The notes: generated by a model not told the origin, from the sequence alone. 16,247 nt of DNA from Bacteroidales bacterium (GCA_900769035.1 CAAGFD010000222.1:1-16247); one strand, 5' to 3'. Shown: positions 7,910-15,919, counted from the first letter of the stretch. Program-made: numbers and translations.

Positions 7910-7912
7910 ACG

Positions 7913-9382
7913 ATGATAAAGAATTTCAATTGGCGAATGGTACTACGTATGCTCGGCATACTGCTTTTAGTAGAAGCATTTTTTATGCTTACAGCTACCG
8001 CCGTATCATTTTATTACCACGAAGACGACTTCAGAGCGTTATTGGAGTCGTCGATAATAACAGCCATCATCGGAGGTGCTTGGATATTATTGGGCGACAA
8101 GACGGGGAAACAGATCGATTCCAGAGCAGGTTATCTCTTAGTGAGTTTTGTATGGATAGTATTCTCCTTCTTCGGGATGTTACCCTTCGTATTAAGCAAA
8201 TACATACCATCCATAACAGACGCATTTTTCGAAACAATGTCCGGCTTTACAACAACAGGAGCCAGCATTTTAAACGACATAGAATCGCTACCCCACGGGC
8301 TCTTGTTTTGGCGTAGCCTCACACAATGGTTAGGCGGTATGGGAATCATGGTATTATCATTGGCAATACTACCCCTTTTCGGAGCGGGCATGCAGATTTA
8401 CTCAGCCGAAGCACCGGGACCGACACACGACAAATTAAGGCCTCGTATTGCCGACACCGCACGGCGTCTGTGGATTATCTACCTCATACTCACCATTATC
8501 ATCGGCGTATTACTCTTCCTTTTCGGAATGACTCCATTCGACGCTGTTTGCCACTCACTTACAACATTGTCATCGGGCGGATACTCCACAAAACAAGCCT
8601 CTATAGGCTATTGGTCATCGCCTCTCATTCATTATACCATCATCATCGGTATGATAATAGCAGGTATAAATTTCTCTTTAATCTATACCAGTTTCAGCCA
8701 AAAGAGTATAAAAAAATTCTTTAAAGACGAAGAGCTCAGGGTATATTTGATAACGATAGCAATATTTGCGGCTATCATCGGCATCGGACTGTGCGTATAT
8801 AGGCATAGTACAAATTTAGCATCGATAGAGAGCAACTTCCGTAGTTCGCTATTTCACGTAGTATCTATTATGACCACGACGGGCTTTGCCACGGAAGATT
8901 ACCTACTATGGCCCGAAGTATTATGGTTTTTAATAGTACTACTACTCTGTACCGGAGGTTCTGCCGGATCCACGTCCGGAGGTATAAAACTCATACGACT
9001 ACATATCATCGGAAAAAATATTTTTTATGAATTCAAGCGGATAATGCACCCGAAAGCCATAATGCCGGTACGCATCAATCGACGCATAGTACACGACAAT
9101 ATAGTAGCAAACATATATGCATTCATCTCAATATACATTATAATAGCAATATTATCAATAATAATATTTTCGCTCTTCGGTCTACCGCTTGACGAAGCGA
9201 TAGGCGTGTCACTTACGGCATTGGATAATGCAGGACCGGGACTCGGAGCACAAGGTCCTGCAGGCAACTTCTATATACTACCTGCAGCGGCAAAATGGTA
9301 TATGTCGTTCTTAATGCTATTGGGCCGTTTAGAATTATTTACTATACTATTATTATTCTCACCATCTTTCTGGAAGCGATAA
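7913..9382 (+). CDS. trkH: Trk potassium transporter, membrane channel subunit TrkH
   Basis: A 489-residue integral inner-membrane protein that conducts K+ and works with TrkA. The four pore-loop repeats are all visible: TTTGAS with Gly116, SSGGYS at 220-225, TTTGFA with Gly324, and NAGPG with Gly441. These glycines line the selectivity filter in the SKT superfamily. Each repeat is flanked by strongly hydrophobic helices, giving about ten to twelve membrane segments. The start ATG 7913 lies three bases after the trkA stop, and the stop is four bases before radA, so the ribosome-binding regions sit inside the preceding genes. Length is normal. Confidence 0.95.
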   Translation: MIKNFNWRMVLRMLGILLLVEAFFMLTATAVSFYYHEDDFRALLESSIITAIIGGAWILLGDKTGKQIDSRAGYLLVSFVWIVFSFFGMLPFVLSKYIPSITDAFFETMSGFTTTGASILNDIESLPHGLLFWRSLTQWLGGMGIMVLSLAILPLFGAGMQIYSAEAPGPTHDKLRPRIADTARRLWIIYLILTIIIGVLLFLFGMTPFDAVCHSLTTLSSGGYSTKQASIGYWSSPLIHYTIIIGMIIAGINFSLIYTSFSQKSIKKFFKDEELRVYLITIAIFAAIIGIGLCVYRHSTNLASIESNFRSSLFHVVSIMTTTGFATEDYLLWPEVLWFLIVLLLCTGGSAGSTSGGIKLIRLHIIGKNIFYEFKRIMHPKAIMPVRINRRIVHDNIVANIYAFISIYIIIAILSIIIFSLFGLPLDEAIGVSLTALDNAGPGLGAQGPAGNFYILPAAAKWYMSFLMLLGRLELFTILLLFSPSFWKR

Positions 9383-9386
9383 AACA

Positions 9387-10754
9387 ATGGCAAAAAGCAA
9401 GACCACATATTTATGTAAAGAGTGCGGAGCGGATTTCCCGCAAGCCTATGGAAAATGCCCTGTTTGCGGGGCTTGGAACAGTATAGTAGAATATACCGTA
9501 AAGCCCGACACCACACGAAGTTACACGCATCACAAGCAAATACAAGAAGACCGCAAACCCCAATTAGTCAGTCAGATAAAAACAGAACACCTACCAAGAC
9601 TTGATACCGGCAACGGAGAGCTTAACAGAGTATTGGGAGGCGGAATAGTGCCCGGCAGTATGGTGCTAATAGGTGGCGAACCCGGCATTGGAAAATCCAC
9701 TCTTATACTACAAGTAGCATTAGGCATGAAAGGTAAAAAGATACTCTATGCCAGTGGAGAAGAGAGTGCTACTCAGCTGAAATTGAGAGCCGAACGCATC
9801 GGAGAGATGCAAAGCGAATGCTACATCTACAGCGACACGGTATTAGAGAATATCTTTTCACAAATAAAAGAAATAGAGCCTGATTTGCTTATTGTAGACT
9901 CGATACAAACCATATCGACCACAACGATAGAACAAAGTAGTGGCACCTTAACACAAGTGAGAGAATGCTCCGCATCGCTATTAAAATTTGCGAAAGAGAC
10001 AAATACCCCGGTAATAGTAATCGGACATATCACTAAAGAAGGCAGCATTGCAGGACCAAAAATATTAGAGCACATAGTAGACACGGTACTACAATTCGAG
10101 GGCGACCGCAACTATATGTACCGCATATTACGAGCGCATAAGAATAGGTTTGGCAGCACAGATGAGATAGCCATTTATGAGATGCAAAGCAGCGGACTGA
10201 GAGAAGTGACCAATCCGAGCGAAATGCTTCTAAGCCATACAGATATGGAGCTTAGTGGTGTTGCCGTATCAGCAACGATAGAGGGTATCCGACCTTTTTT
10301 GATAGAAGTACAAGCCCTGGTAAGCACGTCGGCATATGGAGTACCACAGCGCAGTGCAACAGGCTTCGACATACGCAGGATGAATATGCTCTTGGCAGTA
10401 TTAGAAAAACGGGCAGGATTTAAATTGCCACAAAAAGACGTATTCCTAAATATCGCAGGAGGACTACGCGTCAACGACCCCGCAATAGACCTCGCAGTAA
10501 TATCATCGGTATTATCCAGCAACTTGGATTTAGCGATACCAAGTAACATATGTATGACGGGTGAAGTAGGCTTAAGTGGAGAAATCCGGCCGGTAATGCG
10601 AGTGGATCAACGCATCAGCGAAGCGGAAAAATTAGGCTTTAAAAGAATAATTATTCCGGACTTCAACAGCGGAATGATAGATAAGAAGAAATACAAAATA
10701 GAGATACTCGGAGCATCAAAAGTAGACGAAGCCTTCAAGATACTATTTAAGTAA
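9387..10754 (+). CDS. radA: DNA repair protein RadA (Sms)
   Basis: A 455-residue hexameric ATPase/helicase-like protein that processes recombination intermediates with RecA. Its parts are complete: a zinc finger with Cys10, Cys13, Cys24 and Cys27 (CKECG ... CPVCG); Walker A GGEPGIGKST at 96-105; Walker B LLIVDSIQT; the RadA-specific KNRFG motif at 252-256 inside AHKNRFGSTDE; and a C-terminal Lon-protease-like domain (IEVQALVS ... GEVGLSGEIRPV) that normally lacks the catalytic Ser-Lys pair. It is the last gene of the dxs operon, four bases after trkH. There is no functional link to potassium uptake that I can name; the pairing looks like ordinary housekeeping packing. Confidence 0.96.
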   Translation: MAKSKTTYLCKECGADFPQAYGKCPVCGAWNSIVEYTVKPDTTRSYTHHKQIQEDRKPQLVSQIKTEHLPRLDTGNGELNRVLGGGIVPGSMVLIGGEPGIGKSTLILQVALGMKGKKILYASGEESATQLKLRAERIGEMQSECYIYSDTVLENIFSQIKEIEPDLLIVDSIQTISTTTIEQSSGTLTQVRECSASLLKFAKETNTPVIVIGHITKEGSIAGPKILEHIVDTVLQFEGDRNYMYRILRAHKNRFGSTDEIAIYEMQSSGLREVTNPSEMLLSHTDMELSGVAVSATIEGIRPFLIEVQALVSTSAYGVPQRSATGFDIRRMNMLLAVLEKRAGFKLPQKDVFLNIAGGLRVNDPAIDLAVISSVLSSNLDLAIPSNICMTGEVGLSGEIRPVMRVDQRISEAEKLGFKRIIIPDFNSGMIDKKKYKIEILGASKVDEAFKILFK

Positions 10755-10818
10755 AAAAGAAGCAGGAAAGCAAAGGGAAAAGCATCGGCATATATAATTA
10801 AAAAAAGAGACAAAAAAA

Positions 10819-10850
10819 TTTGTTCAATAATAATTAAATAACTACCTTTG
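10819..10850 (+). promoter_or_regulatory. Promoter of serC
   Basis: TTTG (10819-10822), 20 bases, then TACCTTTG (10843-10850): an excellent match to the Bacteroidetes -33/-7 consensus. It gives an AT-rich leader of about 65 bases before the ATG at 10922. No clear terminator separates it from radA, so some readthrough from the dxs operon is possible. Confidence 0.8.
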
Positions 10851-10921
10851 GAGCGTAAAAATAAAGCACAGCATAAAAATATAAATAACTAAATAATAAT
10901 AACTTAACTAGCATTACTATT

Positions 10922-12004
10922 ATGAAAATGCACAATTTCAACGCAGGACCATGCGTACTTCCTCGCGAAGCAGTAGAATCTGCAATTGAAGCCATCCGTG
11001 ATTTTGACGGAACAGGTATTGGTATTTTGGAAATTTCACACCGTACACCGGGATGGGAAAGAATAATGAAAGAGACACGTGACTTATGGCGTGAGCTTCT
11101 TAACATCCCAGAGAATTACGAGATATTATTCCTCGGTGGTGGTGCATCAACACAATTCTTCACTGTACCAGCCAACTTATTAGAGAAAAAAGCCGCATAT
11201 CTTCAAACAGGTGTATGGGCAAAGAAAGCAGCCAAAGAGGCAAAATTCTATGGTGAAGTAGAAATCGTAGCATCATCAGAAGACAAGACATATTCTTATA
11301 TTCCAAAGAACTATGTAATCCCAACAGATGCAGATTATTTCCACATCACAACAAATAACACTATCTACGGTACAGAAATCCGTTATGATATGGATTGCCC
11401 AATCAACTTGGTAGCCGACATGTCATCAGATATCATGAGCCGTCCGGTAGACGTAAGCAAATATGCTCTTATCTATGGTGGTGCACAAAAGAACGTAGGC
11501 CCTGCCGGTGTAACATTTGTCATCATCCGTCGTGACCTTCTTGGCAAAATCAACCGTCCATTACAAACAATGGTAAATTTCGCTACACACGCATCAGAAG
11601 AAGAGCGTAACATCTCTATGTTCAACACTCCTCCTGTATTCCCTATTTTCGTAATGCACGAAACATTGAAATGGGTTAAGAAACTCGGTGGTGTAGAAGC
11701 TATGAACAAATTGAATGTAGAAAAAGCTACACTTCTTTACAATGAAATCGACCGCAACTCTATGTTTGTAGGCACAGCTGCAAAAGAAGACCGTTCTATC
11801 ATGAACGTATGCTTTGTAATGGCAGAGCAATACAAAGATAAAGAGGCTGACTTTATGGCATTTGCAAAAGAGCGTGGTATGGTAGGTATTAAAGGTCACC
11901 GCTCAGTAGGTGGTTTCCGTGCATCTATCTACAATGCATGTCCGCTTGAGTCAGTACAAGCTCTTGTAAAATGTATGCAAGACTTCGAAGCTGCAAATAA
12001 ATAA
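10922..12004 (+). CDS. serC: Phosphoserine aminotransferase
   Basis: A 360-residue class-V PLP aminotransferase converting 3-phosphohydroxypyruvate and glutamate to phosphoserine (serine synthesis; also acts in pyridoxal synthesis, for which dxs upstream supplies DXP in the DXP-dependent route). Seen: the start HNFNAGPCVLPREAVE, LEISHRTPGWERIM, the phosphate-binding GGGASTQF, and the PLP lysine Lys190 in YGGAQKNVGPAGV. ATG 10922 fits the family start (MK.HNFNAGP). Codons differ from the dxs operon, with many CGT, GGT and ATC and few ATA or CGC, suggesting high expression. In related Bacteroidales serA often follows serC; here a terminator and a convergent operon follow instead. Confidence 0.96.
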   Translation: MKMHNFNAGPCVLPREAVESAIEAIRDFDGTGIGILEISHRTPGWERIMKETRDLWRELLNIPENYEILFLGGGASTQFFTVPANLLEKKAAYLQTGVWAKKAAKEAKFYGEVEIVASSEDKTYSYIPKNYVIPTDADYFHITTNNTIYGTEIRYDMDCPINLVADMSSDIMSRPVDVSKYALIYGGAQKNVGPAGVTFVIIRRDLLGKINRPLQTMVNFATHASEEERNISMFNTPPVFPIFVMHETLKWVKKLGGVEAMNKLNVEKATLLYNEIDRNSMFVGTAAKEDRSIMNVCFVMAEQYKDKEADFMAFAKERGMVGIKGHRSVGGFRASIYNACPLESVQALVKCMQDFEAANK

Positions 12005-12032
12005 TTTAATTTGAACTTATAGTAAAAAGAAG

Positions 12033-12066
12033 AGACTGTCTAAGTGATTTAGGCAGTCCCTTTTTT
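12033..12066 (+). terminator. Intrinsic terminator of serC
   Basis: GACTGTCTA (12034-12042) pairs with TAGGCAGTC (12050-12058), nine pairs with one G-U and a 7-base loop, followed by CC and six T. The A-rich left flank may let it also act on the convergent minus-strand operon that ends at 12092. Confidence 0.88.
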
Positions 12067-12091
12067 CTATTATTTCACATCAAAAAAGCAT

Positions 12092-12646
12092 TTATTCTAC
12101 TAAATACCAATATTCATTCTTATTAAAGAATTTAACAACGCCAACATTTTGTCGGATTTCAAAAACCAAATCACCATTATTATTTAAAATAACAATGTTG
12201 TCACCTAAACATTTTTGAACTAGCTCTGTTGGATGACAGTACAAAGAATCGCAATAATCAATATAAATAGAGTCATTAATATGACAAGTATATTGACAAG
12301 CAGTAATTTGTTCTTTTGTATGTAAATATCCGGTAATATAAATATTAAAATAAAGGACATCATCTACATTTGACATTTTATAGTCCATCATTCCCTTTGC
12401 ATTTTCAAAAGTATTAACGCCATTATTTTCAATATCATCATACCATATTAAACTTGGCTTTTCCGTGATAAAAGTAATAGTATCAAAAGCATTATTATGA
12501 TATTTTACTTCAGTACCTTCAACCGGAAAATATTGAGAAAAATAAGACTTCGGCACATAATCAAATAAAGATTTACTGCATTTATAATGACAAGAAGCAA
12601 AGATAAATGCACATACCGAACAAATAATAAAAAGCATTTTTTTCAT
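12092..12646 (-). CDS. Small predicted lipoprotein, unknown function
   Basis: A 184-residue protein I do not recognise. The N-terminus MKKMLFIICSVCAFIFASC is a lipoprotein signal ending in Cys19 (FAS-C lipobox), so it should be lipid-anchored in the envelope. The residues after the cysteine (HYKCSK) lack the acidic export signal that sends Bacteroidetes lipoproteins to the cell surface, so I infer the periplasmic side. The rest is acidic and aromatic, rich in Asp, Asn and Tyr, with likely beta strands. It begins 12 bases after the C25 protease stop, so it is in the same operon and may help that secreted protein. AT-rich codons match the protease and differ from the left of the window. Confidence 0.7.
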   Translation of the reverse strand: MKKMLFIICSVCAFIFASCHYKCSKSLFDYVPKSYFSQYFPVEGTEVKYHNNAFDTITFITEKPSLIWYDDIENNGVNTFENAKGMMDYKMSNVDDVLYFNIYITGYLHTKEQITACQYTCHINDSIYIDYCDSLYCHPTELVQKCLGDNIVILNNNGDLVFEIRQNVGVVKFFNKNEYWYLVE

Positions 12647-12658
12647 ATAGCGAAAATT

Positions 12659-14758
12659 TTAATGTTTAACAAATATTTTAGTTGAGTAAATAGTATCAGA
12701 GAATAATACAACATTATATATCCCTTCAGGAAGAGAATCTAAATTTAAGCAATTCATTTCATTTATGAAATTGGCTTTTAAAATAATTTGACCTAACATA
12801 TTGTACACTACAATTAATCCTTTATTGCCACTATAGTTAATATTAACCAAATTATTATCGATATTAAAAATATCTTGTTTATTAAATTCGTTATCCATTT
12901 TAGGTGCTAAATTAGAAGTAATATTGCTTCTAATAATTAAAGTAGGATCTCCAAATAATGCATACTTTTCGACTTGTTGCTTCCTATAAATATTTTTATT
13001 TGATGCATAATATTTACCAGTAGCATCATGAATTATACTAGATAAAAATTTATATTTAGATGGATTAATGTGTTTAGCAATAATTTTGGATAAAGATTCA
13101 TTTTGGTGCTTATAAGATAGTCCCGTAGCACCATAATGAGTCACCCCGCCATAAAACTCATTTCCACATAACCAAGATTTTCCATAACAAGTATTGGAAG
13201 ATAATCTATTTGTTAAACATGCAAAAGACATTGCAATAGGAGGATTATTATCATAAGGAGCATAATAATACAAGTTATTTTGATTTATAATAAATGGATA
13301 ACATAAAGTATTATAACCACCATGACCACAATAAATTAGCATCCATAAATTAGACTTAATATTACTCCTTAAAGTATCCGCTAAATTATTTATATAAGTA
13401 GAATAATTTCTTCCATCATATAATTTTCCATTAATAAGATTATTATCACACAATTCATCATAGAAATCCTTAATACAATTATACTTATCTCGATTATAAC
13501 TAGAATTTAATGTATCATTATCCAATCCGGAAACTAACATATATTTATAATCAAAATTATTACTATTAATATTTGATTCATATAATATACTCTTATTAAC
13601 TATAGCTTTAAGCTCTTCAATATTATTAACAGGCCAACGACCTATTTTAATTTCGGGATAAAAATTATTCTCATTTCTAATTACTGGATTTTCTAAGCAA
13701 CCATAATATATATCAGTATAATAATCTACAGTTTGAGAATTATCTTCATACACAGTATATGAAACCGGAATTAAATCATAATTTCCAACCAATAAAAGAT
13801 ATCTTGGTTTTTCAGAATAAGTTTTACCAAAATAACACTGTCTCAAAAAATTCCTTAACTCTATATTTGAAACAGTATCAATAGACATTTCATTTTTAAT
13901 ATAATTTAAAGTAATAACATCAATATCAAAGCCTTCACTTTCTTTATAATCAACATACTCTTGAATAAATTCTCTATATGATTCATCTGGAATTATTATA
14001 ATATAATTCTTTAAAAAAGAATTAGAATGATCAACAAATGTATTATTAAAAGCGAATGGATCAAACACATTTTTTGCATCTAATAATTCATAGCCGTGAA
14101 TATCCCATAATGATTTACCCATAAGAGGAACTTCAACTTCTAACGATTTTATAACTCGTATAGTATTTGTTAAAGGATTATACTGAATTGGATTAATCAA
14201 AAGATCAACACCTGTAGAGAATCCATTTTTATATGGAATAGAAATGGAAACAAAATCGTTCAAAGAAGAATTATTACCATTAAAATAATAATCTTCATCT
14301 ACTACGAATTCTATATTGATATCATTTTCTACCGTATCTTGAAAAGGGGTATACAAACCGTTCAAAGAAACATCTTCATAAGAAAGATTTAAAACATTAA
14401 TACTAATTAATTCATTATATAATTCACCTGGTATCTGTAGAGAAATAGTTTTTGTAGGCAGCCGTGGTCTACCTATAAAGTCTGAAATATCAAAAATATT
14501 ATTGTATACAGGAGAATGATGAAAATATTTATCTCCGAAAACTATAGTCGAATCTAAATAAAAATCAGACAAAAGATCCATTTCAAAAGAGATGTAATAT
14601 CCATTATCAAAAACATTTACTATTGTATTAGCATCAATCGTATCAACAACACGAAGAGTAAAATTATCAAAATTAGACAATTTCATATCCAAATCAATAT
14701 CCTCTTGAGAAAATAAAGATATTGGAAAAAGTAAAAATAGTAATAAAACCTTTTTCAT
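12659..14758 (-). CDS. Gingipain-like C25 cysteine protease secreted by the type IX system
   Basis: A 699-residue precursor. Residues 1-17 are a signal peptide (MKKVLLLFLLFPISLFS). To about 245 runs a beta-rich prodomain-like region. From about 248 comes the C25 caspase-like catalytic domain, with RYLLLVGNYDLIPVSY, the catalytic histidine His479 in YCGHGG, and the nucleophile Cys514 in MSFACL. The two are 35 residues apart, close to the gingipain spacing. The domain ends at ALFGDPTLIIRS (about 600). The last ~75 residues are a T9SS type-A sorting domain (VYNMLGQII ... LPEGIYNVV ... STKIFVKH). It is smaller than Porphyromonas gingipains and lacks their adhesin repeats. Specificity is unknown. 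It shares an operon with the downstream lipoprotein; AT content is very high. Confidence 0.88.
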   Translation of the reverse strand: MKKVLLLFLLFPISLFSQEDIDLDMKLSNFDNFTLRVVDTIDANTIVNVFDNGYYISFEMDLLSDFYLDSTIVFGDKYFHHSPVYNNIFDISDFIGRPRLPTKTISLQIPGELYNELISINVLNLSYEDVSLNGLYTPFQDTVENDINIEFVVDEDYYFNGNNSSLNDFVSISIPYKNGFSTGVDLLINPIQYNPLTNTIRVIKSLEVEVPLMGKSLWDIHGYELLDAKNVFDPFAFNNTFVDHSNSFLKNYIIIIPDESYREFIQEYVDYKESEGFDIDVITLNYIKNEMSIDTVSNIELRNFLRQCYFGKTYSEKPRYLLLVGNYDLIPVSYTVYEDNSQTVDYYTDIYYGCLENPVIRNENNFYPEIKIGRWPVNNIEELKAIVNKSILYESNINSNNFDYKYMLVSGLDNDTLNSSYNRDKYNCIKDFYDELCDNNLINGKLYDGRNYSTYINNLADTLRSNIKSNLWMLIYCGHGGYNTLCYPFIINQNNLYYYAPYDNNPPIAMSFACLTNRLSSNTCYGKSWLCGNEFYGGVTHYGATGLSYKHQNESLSKIIAKHINPSKYKFLSSIIHDATGKYYASNKNIYRKQQVEKYALFGDPTLIIRSNITSNLAPKMDNEFNKQDIFNIDNNLVNINYSGNKGLIVVYNMLGQIILKANFINEMNCLNLDSLPEGIYNVVLFSDTIYSTKIFVKH

Positions 14759-14770
14759 AAGGCAAAAAAT

Positions 14771-14827
14771 TTAAAGTTTGACAAATATTTTAGTTGAGCA
14801 AATAATAAGATTTATACTATCTAAGAA
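14771..14827 (-). pseudogene. Remnant 3' end of a second T9SS-cargo gene (C-terminal sorting tail)
   Basis: Just upstream of the C25 gene the minus strand reads ...SINLIICSTKIFVKL and TAA, about 18 codons after an in-frame stop. It closely resembles the C25 protein's own end, SDTIYSTKIFVKH. At DNA level 14776-14804 matches 12664-12692 at 27 of 29 positions. The match continues, weaker, through the 12-base spacer to the next start codon. It is therefore a broken relic of a similar sorting domain. It lies in the presumed untranslated leader of the C25 message. Confidence 0.7.
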
Positions 14828-14936
14828 CTAATAAATTTATAATTAAATTATTGCAACACAACAAGTTTAATTCTAACAACCAAAATATAAAACATCAGCT
14901 CTAATAGACTTGAACAAATCTAAATTTAACTACATG

Positions 14937-14967
14937 CAAATATAAATAAAAATATTTAACACACAAA
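14937..14967 (-). promoter_or_regulatory. Putative promoter of the C25 protease operon
   Basis: On the minus strand TTTG (14964-14967), 19 bases, then TATATTTG (14937-14944). It would give a leader of about 170 bases that includes the sorting-tail relic. Such motifs arise by chance more easily in this AT-rich DNA, so confidence is moderate. Confidence 0.5.
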
Positions 14968-15026
14968 ATAATTTAGATAAAAAAAATATTGCTGTCCGGC
15001 AAAAAGTTTTTAAAGCGATAAAAATT

Positions 15027-15058
15027 AGGGTTGACATTTCTCACAAAGTATCAACCCT
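15027..15058 (+). terminator. Terminator-like hairpin in the IS left end
   Basis: AGGGTTGA (15027-15034) pairs with TCAACCCT (15051-15058), an 8-bp perfect stem with a 16-base loop, followed by TTTAATTATTTTT. It would stop plus-strand transcripts entering the element toward the transposase, a common way for IS ends to limit readthrough. Confidence 0.55.
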
Positions 15059-15144
15059 TTTAATTATTTTTGTATAAAAAAAAAATAACCATAACCATTG
15101 GCAAAGGGAGTGCAAACCGAATGCAGAATATCAAGTTTACTTGA

Positions 15145-15613
15145 ATATTATGCTATGGTGCCGCCTATCTTATTAAAAGTAATAATTTTACCGGACAGCC
15201 GGTACATAATCAGGTATTAAATTTACTTGATAAAGATAAAATTCTAAAAATCAGTCGAGAAACTCGGGGAAGCGAGGCATATGTAAAGCGATTTGATGGG
15301 TATCAACAGCTTGTAGTAATGCTATTTGGGGTGCTGAAACACTATGATTCTCTGCGAGAACTTATTCTACCACAATTACTCTTTTTGATAATATACTAAA
15401 AGGAGTTGGCAGACACCCAAAATCAGGGAAAAAGAAGGGGGTATGAAGGTGCATACCGTTATGAAATATCATGTAGGAGTTTCTATGGTCCGATTAACTC
15501 TTATGTACTATATAGATTTTGTCGCTTTTATGGAAAATCCGGATAAAACATGGAATAATATTCTTGCAAAAGAGGCTCTAAAAGCACCTCCGGAACAAAC
15601 ACTTTTCGACTAA
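15145..15613 (+). pseudogene. IS4-family transposase (DUF4372-type N-terminus), internally deleted and frameshifted
   Basis: Three collinear pieces are seen. The first frame (open 15145-15399) carries FTGQPVHNQVLNLLDKDKIL and YVKRFDGYQQLVVMLFGVLKHYDSLREL, as I recall the N-terminus of Bacteroidetes IS4-type transposases. A second frame then gives LFDNILKGVGRHPKSGKKKG. The third (ATG 15443 to TAA 15611) starts GMKVHTVMKYHVGVS and jumps to VRLTLMYYIDFVAFMENPDK ... PPEQTLFD, the family C-terminus. Most of the DDE catalytic core, normally between these parts, is absent. There are thus at least two deletions and a frameshift, and the product cannot be active. Confidence 0.8.
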
Positions 15614-15693
15614 GGGGGCTTACTTTTTGAAAAAGAAGGTCCGAAACCTGATTTTTAAGGGCTTTGAACTGGTATTATATGCCTTCTCGAGAT

Positions 15694-15867
15694 TTACCGG
15701 ACAGCAATAATAAAAAAATATTTATAGACCAATGAATCTTCCAAATTTATTGAGTTCTGCAGCGAAAAACCGGGAAGTTCTTTACACATCATATATAATG
15801 AATCTAGCGCATTGATATACGAAGATATTAAAAAACAAAGAATAGTCAAAAAAAGTGTCTTTTTCAT
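15694..15867 (-). pseudogene. 5' fragment of a secreted-protein gene, cut by the IS element
   Basis: From ATG 15867 on the minus strand, 57 codons run to a TAA inside the IS inverted repeat. The first ~20 residues (MKKTLFLTILCFLISSYINA) are a good signal peptide. The mature part begins LDSLYMMCKELPGFSLQNSI, and then the frame enters the IS end (IIAVR, stop). About 52 codons are native. I do not recognise the protein. The sorting-tail relic at 14771-14827, on the same strand beyond the IS, could be its other end, but that is inference: little between them still looks coding, and the gap also holds a promoter-like motif. Confidence 0.65.
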
Positions 15868-15919
15868 ACGATTTTATAATTTAAAATTCTACAATAAAGG
15901 AAAAATTCAACGAGATTTG

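Larger units (their letters stand above)
14987..15709 (+). mobile_element. Decayed IS4-type insertion sequence with 13-bp terminal inverted repeats
   Basis: TATTGCTGTCCGG (14987-14999) is repeated inverted at 15697-15709, and both are followed inward by C/T-AAA. Between them lie transposase fragments in more than one frame. The present length, about 720 bp, is roughly half that expected for this kind of IS, so the core has been lost. AT-rich runs (T then 7-8 A then T) flank both ends and may be a decayed target duplication, but low complexity makes that uncertain. The element can no longer move by itself; its ends might still be recognised by a related transposase. Confidence 0.8.

Noticed and set aside
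8326..8724. 132-residue plus-strand frame inside trkH
   Set aside because: It is an out-of-frame shadow of TrkH; His/Arg-rich low-quality translation, while the TrkH frame has all four filter motifs.
10175..10549. 124-residue minus-strand open frame
   Set aside because: It is antisense to the RadA Lon-like domain, with no start context or homology visible.
14970..15725. Firm target-site duplication of the IS
   Set aside because: The candidate flanks are A-runs of differing length (8 versus 7) and offset, so a true duplication cannot be told from low complexity.
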